A stretch of DNA of 64,000 nt. Origin: Maylandia zebra (Eukaryota > Chordata > Actinopteri > Cichliformes > Cichlidae). Within the stretch, counting starts at the first letter, position 1; each line of letters begins with the position of its first letter. The notes below the pieces were generated by a model. That model was not told the origin of the DNA and did no database searches. It saw nothing but the letters and a program-made list of their open reading frames with translations. This document shows positions 57,501 through 64,000 of this stretch, in pieces. The translations under genes and the position numbers were made by a program. The DNA is taken from NCBI RefSeq assembly GCF_041146795.1, contig NC_135188.1:4636419-4700418 (forward strand). Direction: 5' to 3'.

Positions 57501-60500
57501 ATTAATTACCATTGAGCTCAAAGGTCCTATTAATAAACGGTTAACGAATGTGTATTTATGACGACGATTTGTGAGACTGGTAAACTTATGATACTTACGA
57601 TGGTCTTTACTTTCTACACTGTGCATTTCAAGGTCCTGCACCCATCCGGCGGTAAACTGTACCTGGGCTTGTTGCAGTGACCTGAAGTTACTAAACTTCA
57701 TGAGTGTGTGCACTCACTCCAAGAAGCGTATAATTATAAATATGCATATAAATATGCTACGATGAGATAGCTGACTTCATCTAACTAGCAAATGTTGTCC
57801 AGGCTACGTTGGTGATACAGTTTTTTTAATGTGTATGATATTTTTGTCATGCGATTTTAAAGCCGGTCCTACAACCGCATCCAAGAATAACATGCAGCGT
57901 ATCTCAGAACTGTCGGTGAAAATTATTCTTGGAGCTAAGTTTAATTGAGCTGCATTTTAAAGAGGTGCAATTTCACAATTTGTGTATATTTTCTAAGTTC
58001 ACTATTTTGTATGTGTTGAGAAAAACACAGATTTAAAAATTACATGGTCTAATATTTACATTTAGCATAACTGCAACATGCTTTTTTTTTTTTTTTTTTT
58101 TTTTTTAAAGACTCGAAAGGACTTGAAATTCAAAGTTTCAGACTTGTGACTTTACTTGGACTTTTACACCAGTGACTTGAGACTCGACTCTGACTTGCCT
58201 GACATTACTTGAGACTTGACTTGAGACTTGAGGATAAAGACTTGAGACTTACTTGAGACTTGCAAAACAATGACTTGGTCCCACCTCTGGTTATCAGTCC
58301 ACTCCAGTCCTCCAGATAGTAGAACATTGTGACCGCGCTACACATTCGTTCAGACATTTATAGACAGCAGGTCTGAATCGTGCTGTGAGAGAACTAAGAA
58401 GACGTCCATCTCTTTGCGTGGTTAACTTTTTCTTTTTTACTACATGTAGATTATGTATAGATTGATGCAAACCTTATAAAATGATTTGAGTAGATTCGGT
58501 TTTTGGTTTTCAAAATAAAGTGTTTATCTCTGGGGAAGAATGAAAAAATGATTTTTGTGTGAGGTCAGTGATTATAGTAGATGTGAAGAATAAGCAGATG
58601 AGGACACTGCCTGTTTATTACCCGCTCTGTGGGACTTCAAGTTTGTTTGCAGTGGTTGGCTAAGAGGAAACAATGTAGCCTACTTAGATAGGAGGAAGTG
58701 CGAGCAGCGTCCATGTGTTACACACACACCGAGAGAGAGAAGGGAAACACGGTAAGACTGAAAAAGCTCGTTATTCATGTTAGGTTTTAGTCTATTTTAT
58801 ATCTCTAAAAGTTGATTCTGTTCATCTAGACGTAGCGTTCCTTCACTGGGCTGGTTTCAGTCATTATGCAAATGTACTGTTTGTAAGATTGGGGAAACCT
58901 GCAGTCAGTTGGATGAGTGACGAAACGTTTCTCCCACAAAGCGCTACGTCCAGATGAACAGAATCAACTTTTGGAGATTTATTACCTGAATGATTGAACA
59001 CGCATCAAGAAGTCTACTTTATAGCTTTAAGCATAGAAAAAACTGCAAAGCAAGGCTTGAAAAAGACACGGCTCATGTTTGCTTACTCGGTTCAAGACTA
59101 AACCAGCACATAGTCCAGCTTTGCTTGTAACTGCAAAACCAGAACTATGCTTGCAGTCTGCTTTTTGTCATAGTGGCAGTGTGTATTTTAGAGTTCATGC
59201 TCTTGAATGTGTCTTTATTGTTTTTTTGACAAATTAGGTAAACAAGCTATTGTACACTATGAGGTCATATTGAAGTGCTCATACATATTTTTGTTAGGAA
59301 TGCCTTGCTAGTTAGTTGTTCGTGCCTTAGATTTAACAAGATGCTGTAAACATTTCTCGCAGATTTTGGTTCATATTGTCATGATAGCATCACACGGCTG
59401 CTGCAGATTTTGCCCCTGCACACCTGTGATGCGACTCTGCTGCTCCACGATATTTCAAAGGTGCTGTGTTTGACTGAGATCTGGTGATTGTTGAGCACAG
59501 TAAAATAAAACGATGTGAGCATAACGAGTCCTTATTTGAGTCATTTCTGCTATCCTATCGGCTCGAGTCTGGACATTCTCCTGTGACCTCTGACCTCTAC
59601 ATGGTATTTTCACCCAGAGAACTTTTTTTTTTTCTCTTTTTCAAACCATTCTCTGTAAACTCTAGCGATGGAAAATCCCAGCAGACCTCAGTTTCTGCCT
59701 ATCTGACACCAACAACAATGCCACATCAGAAGTCACATGATTCCCATTTCTTCCCCATTCTGATGCTCAGTTTGAATTTCATCACGCCCCTTTGACCATT
59801 TCCACATGCCTAAATGCTTTGAGGTGCTGCCATACGACTGGTTTATTTGCATTAATGAACAGTTAAAGTTGAAGGTGTACCTAACAAAGTGGCAGGTGAG
59901 ATGCTGAAGAACAGATTAATCCAAACTGTGGCCAATTAATGTTTTGTCCACCAACTGTTTTACCACTAAACTGAACCAAATTATACACAAAAAGGGGATG
60001 TTTATTCTCTGAACACTAAAAAAGAAAACTGTGTATTCATAAAACTATTTCAGCTTGGTAATCTTCTCCATCTCAGTTGGCACTGGTAGGTTACATGGTT
60101 CAGGCTTTTTAGTTACTGTGCCACAGCTAGGTCAGGTTTTGATTTGTAATCCTAAACAGGTGCTTCAGTGTTTCACACAGCAGCAGCTGTTTCATCCTGT
60201 TTTCTATTTTTTTTTTTTTTTCACCCCGAGCAATTGAGCAACATGCGATGTGTGTGGATATTCTGTGAATGTCTTAAAGCGTGCCGTCCCTCCAGAAACT
60301 ACACGTGACAAAAACTTCACACTTACCAAATAATTTTTATTATTTTTTTCTTAGTTTCACACGAGACCTGCCTCCTGGACCAGGTGCTGGAGCTTATTAT
60401 GAACGAGAAGCCCCCCACCAGTGCCAGCCTTTTCCTAAACGAGGACACAGAAAAACCACCCTTACCAGACAGAGTAGACCTGAGGAGGCGCTTACGCAGG

Positions 60501-63346
60501 GCCATGGAGAGGAGAGCAAGCAGCATGAAGGAGAGGATGAGCTCCGTCAGCAAGGCCAGTGTGAAGGGTTTCCTGAAGAGGAACTTGTTCGTTTTGTTCA
60601 CCATCGCTGCCGTGGCTCTGGGTGAGTGGAAAGGAACAACAAATGGAGGTTTTTTTTCCGCTTGTGCTTTTATATTTGTGCATTTCGATGCTTATTTATT
60701 AGTTAATTTATTTATTTGCCAGGTATAATCCTGGGCTTTGCTCTACGCCCCTACAATCTGTCCCTGAGGGAAATCAAGTACTTTTCCTTTCCTGGGGAGC
60801 TCCTAATGAGAATGCTGAAGATGCTGGTGCTACCTCTAATTGTCTCCAGTCTGATCACAGGTTAGCTTCTAATGAGCACTTAAAAGCAAATATGTTTTAT
60901 TTTCCCACACTGCTTCAGCACAGTACTGTCTAGATCCGGAAAGAGAGCAGATATCCTATCGTAGTCTTCAGTATTTACCAGCAAGCTGTTTCTATGATTA
61001 ATTTAACATCAAATTCAAACTTTCATCAGTCCACTGAGAAAATAATGTTCTCTGCCTCAGGCATTTCCTCCTTGGACAGTAAAGCATCTGGTAAGATGGG
61101 TTTGCACGCAGTGGTCTACTACATGGTGACCACGCTGATTGCTGTGTTTATCGGCATTGTCATCGTCGTCATCATCCAGCCGGGGAAAGGGAACAGGGAC
61201 AGCCCCGTGGCCAACGGTGGGAATATCGAACCTGTTCAGGCTACTGATGCTTTTCTGGATCTCATCAGGTAACGACTCAGAAACTTGACTCATGTGTTAG
61301 GTTACACAGTGTTTCCACAGACAGTCGCAGTTCATATTACGAGAGCAGTCTAACAAGAATGTTAAGAGATGGATTAATAGATTGATACCACTATTTTTTA
61401 TATGAAGCTACTGCCAGTAATCAAATTACTTAGCTCAGGATAACTTCCAAAACACCCAATGGTGTTCACACCTCTGTCTTTATAAGGTACAAGCTGTAAC
61501 CTAACATGTTTGGATGGCAGACATAACAATTGGATGGAGTCAGGCTCTTTCCATTGCTTCCCTTATTTGTTCTGAACGATGCTAAATGGCTGCAGAGCTA
61601 TACTTAGCCACAGACAGTGTAAAAGATGGGCACAGCCACCATGATGTCACCGATCAGTTAGTGAAGTTTGTTTGAAACTGAGAAACCACAGCACATCACA
61701 AGCATCTTTCTGACTTATAGAATGACAGTGATTTACAAAAATGACTCAATCTTATTTTCAGTGAGACCTGAAACTTGGACTGAGCCCATAAAGTTAGCAG
61801 GAACGTGTTTACTGAGGTCAGAGTGAAGCAACTGAGTGCTGTTTTCCCATAGACTACCCCAGGAGTCGCCCCCTGCTGGTTATTAAAATAATTTAGGTTT
61901 TAGGCATATTTATTTATGTATATGTGGCTCATTTGATCTTTGCTTTTTTCTATTCTAGGAACATGTTTCCTCCTAATCTGGTAGAAGCCTGTTTCAAGCA
62001 GGTAAGCCTTTGTTTTCATCCCAGCCATGGTTCATATCTTCTTCATTATGGAACACTTCATTTCATTTAAAGAAAGAAAATCTCCTTTATCTCTAAATCT
62101 TGATCAACAAAAATTTGATAAACATATAGTTTTATTTTCCTAATCTCTATTACATTGCATGTATTGCTATGTAACTACCTTAAAAACATTTCATGTCTGT
62201 TGCAGTATAAAACAGTGTACAAGAAGACTGTTTACACCAGAAATGTGACCGTAACCCTGAACCTCACCGACTCGCTCAATGTGACCGATTCTGCCTTGAG
62301 CATGAACCTCAGCACGGTGCTGCACACCATACAGGTGGGTGTCTACAAGCATCTTCAGGTATAAGTGCAATACTTTAATCACTATGAAAAAGAAAACTAC
62401 AGTGCGTATTGATTTGTGTGTAAAACGTTTTCAACCACAGGAGACTGTGGAGGAGGTCGTCCCTGTGTCTGGCTCCTCGAGCGGAGTAAACGCTCTGGGT
62501 CTGGTGGTGTTTTCCATGTGCTTCGGTCTGGTCATTGGCAACATGAAACAGCAGGGCCAGGCTCTTAGAGAGTTCTTTGACTGCCTGAATGAAGCCATCA
62601 TGAGGCTGGTGGCCATCATCATCTGGTTAGTAAAAACCCAGCATCCACACCATATGAAGATTCTGAGTAGACTTAACTGAAGAAAACTCTTCCTTTAGTC
62701 TATAAAAGCAACTAACCCAATAAAATTACCATTATAGTAAAACAATGTTTCCAAACTTGCAGGTATGCTCCAGTAGGTATCCTGTTTCTGATTGCTGGGA
62801 AGATTGTGGAGATGAAGGATCTGGCAGAAGTGGGCAGTCAGCTTGGGATGTACACTGTGTCGGTCATCGTGGGTCTTCTCATCCACGGCCTCTTTGTCCT
62901 GCCAATGCTTTATTTCCTGGTAACCAGGAAGAATCCTTACAGCTTCATTGGCGGCCTGCTGCAGGCACTGATCACTGCTCTGGGAACCTCCTCCAGGTTA
63001 GCTTCTGCATAATTCAAACATTGTTATTCATTCATTCTGAATCTCATCATAAGAAGCACTGCATTACTTCCTTTGTGTTTAGCAGCATTAAAGGCCAGTC
63101 TCTGCTCGTGTTTATGGTAATGCTAACATGTCTCATCCTGTCTGCTTCAAGCTCTGCTACCCTGCCCATCACCTTCCGCTGCCTCGAAGAAAACAACCAG
63201 GTGGATAAACGAGTGACGCGTTTTGTCCTTCCCGTTGGAGCCACCATTAACATGGATGGCACCGCCCTCTACGAGGCAGTGGCAGCTATCTTTATTGCTC
63301 AAGTCAATGGCATGGAGCTAAACTTTGGTCAGATTCTCACCATCAG
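54532..63346 (+). CDS. slc1a6: Excitatory amino-acid transporter, SLC1A family (EAAT4-like), 3' partial
   Basis: A plasma-membrane glutamate/aspartate transporter coupled to Na+, H+ and K+. Exons: 54532-54538 (ATGAGTG), 60355-60621, 60723-60860, 61061-61268, 61959-62001, 62206-62334, 62441-62625, 62763-62996, 63152-63346; 468 complete codons. The N terminus [12 protein letters not shown] forms across a 5.8-kb intron; lengths 138, 234 and 195 bp are family-typical. Seen: TM1 with [22 protein letters not shown]2 [11 protein letters not shown], an extracellular loop with four N-glycosylation sequons (NVT, NLT, NVT, NLS), HP1 serine-rich loop GTSSSSATLP split between exons 8 and 9, and TM7 motif NMDGT. 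HP2, TM8 and the C terminus lie beyond position 64000. Residues such as [21 protein letters not shown] and VYYMVTT favour EAAT4, whereas FSMCFG and DSKASGKMG are EAAT1-like; slc1a3 or a fish-specific SLC1A paralog remains possible. Linkage to the 19p13-like block supports slc1a6. Confidence 0.85.
55931..58289 (+). mobile_element. P-like DNA transposon with THAP domain, internally deleted
   Basis: It starts CAGAGGTGTGGACTCGAGTC and ends ...TGACTTGGTCCCACCTCTG, imperfect inverted termini followed inward by subterminal arrays of the word GACTTGA in both arms (55950-56095 and 58108-58265). GTTATCAG occurs directly before (55923-55930) and after (58290-58297): a perfect 8-bp target duplication. 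P-superfamily elements make 8-bp duplications and begin with a THAP DNA-binding domain, which is present at 56270. No RNase-H-like catalytic region was seen, so it is probably non-autonomous. It lies in intron 1 of slc1a6, in the gene's sense direction. Confidence 0.85.
56270..56548 (+). CDS. THAP-domain reading frame of the P-like element
   Basis: A 92-codon open frame beginning [15 protein letters not shown]. The C2CH zinc ligands are visible as Cys6 and Cys10, then Cys74 and His77 (RLVCSKH), with the conserved tryptophan in [11 protein letters not shown] (Trp53) and a basic stretch TKRRR. The spacing between the cysteine pair and the C-x2-H pair is somewhat longer than in most THAP domains. 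After residue 77 the frame continues only briefly, so either an intron follows or the transposase body is deleted. It is likely a DNA-binding remnant; whether it is expressed is unknown. Confidence 0.65.
   Translation: MSRSRCIINCNSRSHDSHGKPTGKEIGCYRITSLKRNCSSHVSEVTKRRRMAWIAAIQRPIITSQNTPAHRLVCSKHLHEGQCFLVVNTSFS
58838..58981 (+). repeat. Dispersed repeat with GGATGAGTGACGAAACG core, copy 2
   Basis: Matches 39345-39492: TTCACTGGGCTGGTTTCAGT, CATTATGCAAATGTACTG, AAGATTGGGGAAACCTGC, TTGGATGAGTGACGAAACG, and CTACGTCCAGATGAACAG. This copy keeps TTTCTCCCACAAAGCG between the core and CTACG. It lies in slc1a6 intron 1. Confidence 0.8.
59285..59910 (-). pseudogene. Tc1-like transposon relic, inverted
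   Basis: The inverse of 59910-59285 begins CCTGCCACTTTGTTAGGTAC and follows the same order as the copy at 53470: TATGGCAGCACCTC, AGCATTTAGGCATGTGG, AACTGAGCATCAGAATGGGG, ATTTTCC...GTTTACAGAGAATGG, CAGATCTC, GTGATGCTATCATGACAATA. Deletions remove the catalytic part. A T run near 59629 interrupts it. It lies in slc1a6 intron 1. Confidence 0.8.
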
Positions 63347-63464
63347 GTAACAGTACTTTGGTTTGCTAGTACTCAGCTGAGCCCTCGCTTTCCTCCCAGA
63401 AGATGGGCAACCTGTGGTCATAAAGAGATGATCGCTCTCTCTACTCTCTGACTGTCACAGCAGA

Positions 63465-63712
63465 AACTAAGACTGATCAGACCAGGCAACATTTTTCCAA
63501 TCTTCTATTGTCCAACATTGGTGCTACAACTTGTAGCCACAGTTTCCTGCTCCTAGCTGTCAGAGGTGGCATAGGTGTGTGTGGTGTGTTGCTGCTGTAG
63601 ACCATTTCTACATTCCTAAACACACAGGGTTGCTGCCATGTGACTGGCCGATTAGATACTTGCTTTAAAAGCCATTGAACAAGTGTATCTAATAAAGTGG
63701 CCAGTAGGTTTA
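63465..63712 (-). pseudogene. Short internally deleted Tc1-like element, inverted
   Basis: The inverse begins ACTGGCCACTTTATTAGATA, continues TCACATGGCAGCAACCCTGT and GGAATGTAGAAATGGTC, then jumps to CAACACACCACACACACC, GACAGCTAGGAGCAGGAAAC and GACAATAGAAGATTGGAAAA. It thus joins the left end of the family directly to the region before the second catalytic aspartate. It lies in the slc1a6 intron after exon 9. Confidence 0.78.
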
Positions 63713-64000
63713 AATACCTCCTACTGCTTTTGGCTGTTCCATTTTTCACGAGAGGTTGCCATAACGGGCAGCTCTGTATATTTAAACTAGCAAATATTTA
63801 CTGAGGATGGCCTTCCTACTGCAACCCACCAAGGGCTTTGTGTCTGCCCTGGGATCAAATCAGGGCTCCGGTGTGTAAACTGCCACACTATTACAAATAA
63901 AATACTCAAAGTTCACTCAGCAAAATGAGAAAATAAAGTCTTTAGATCGAGTTCAGTCACTTGAAATTGCTGAGATTTTAGCTTCAATACAATTTTAAAA
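63713..64000. other. slc1a6 intron, right edge
   Basis: No exon was found after the GTAACA donor at 63347, so the next coding exon (expected to start with the ITATAAS-type HP2 segment) lies beyond the window. Confidence 0.6.

Noticed and set aside
60384-60728. Start of the transporter at GTG 60384 or ATG 60399
   Set aside because: The reading frame continues upstream to a clear acceptor at 60354 and joins in phase to ATGAGTG at 54532, so an internal start is less likely.
60355-63346. Assignment as slc1a3 (EAAT1)
   Set aside because: Some residues fit EAAT1, but [28 protein letters not shown] and the linkage fit EAAT4 better. It remains an alternative, not excluded.

Overview
This is a vertebrate nuclear locus, almost certainly from a teleost fish. 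Genes are split into short exons with GT-AG introns. Dispersed repeats of kinds common in ray-finned fish are abundant (Tc1-like relics, a tRNA-headed SINE, small TIR elements, Penelope-like and non-LTR relics), and there are many CA, TATC and TA microsatellites. Gene content and order resemble human 19p13 (TPM4, RAB8A, HSH2D, with SLC1A6 in the same region). The species cannot be named from this window.

From left to right the window holds six genes. (1) tpm4 (+), a tropomyosin whose muscle-type first exon lies off the left edge. Exon 2, the internal first exon 1b, exons 3-8 and two alternative last exons (9a, 9d) are all present. (2) An eS27 ribosomal protein gene, rps27-like, on the minus strand: four tiny exons, 84 codons, easy to miss, head-to-head with the next gene. 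(3) rab8a (+), complete, eight coding exons, 206 residues, CTLL prenylation end. (4) hsh2d (+), complete, five coding exons, 368 residues, SH2 adaptor. (5) tax1bp3 (+), complete, four exons, 128 residues, a single PDZ domain. (6) A glutamate transporter of the SLC1A family, best read as slc1a6/EAAT4 (+). Its two-codon first exon is followed by a 5.8 kb intron full of transposons, and the gene runs off the right edge after nine exons.

The genes do not form a functional unit. They cover cytoskeleton, translation, membrane traffic, lymphoid signalling, PDZ scaffolding and glutamate uptake, and they sit together through ancestral linkage. The most informative linkage is tropomyosin - eS27 - Rab8-type GTPase. 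It parallels human TPM1-RPS27L-RAB8B and TPM3-RPS27-RAB13, so this locus appears to keep a member that the human TPM4-RAB8A block lacks.

Repeats fill the introns and intergenic space: a composite AATAG-rich minisatellite with a 476-bp higher-order duplication (457-1800), a SINE sitting inside a TA microsatellite (5065-5444), a hAT-like MITE (6960-7184), several broken Tc1/mariner copies, a dead non-LTR reverse transcriptase fragment (31976-32530), a Penelope-type GIY-YIG relic (about 34915-35240), a 996-bp element with 35-bp perfect inverted ends (52418-53413), and a 2.36-kb THAP-containing P-like element with 8-bp target duplications (55931-58289).

I found no CRISPR array, operon, tRNA or rRNA gene, and no clearly new molecular system. 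The best leads are the divergent rps27-like paralog, the conserved triad, the P-like element with an open THAP reading frame, and a repeat with a partly hammerhead-like core.
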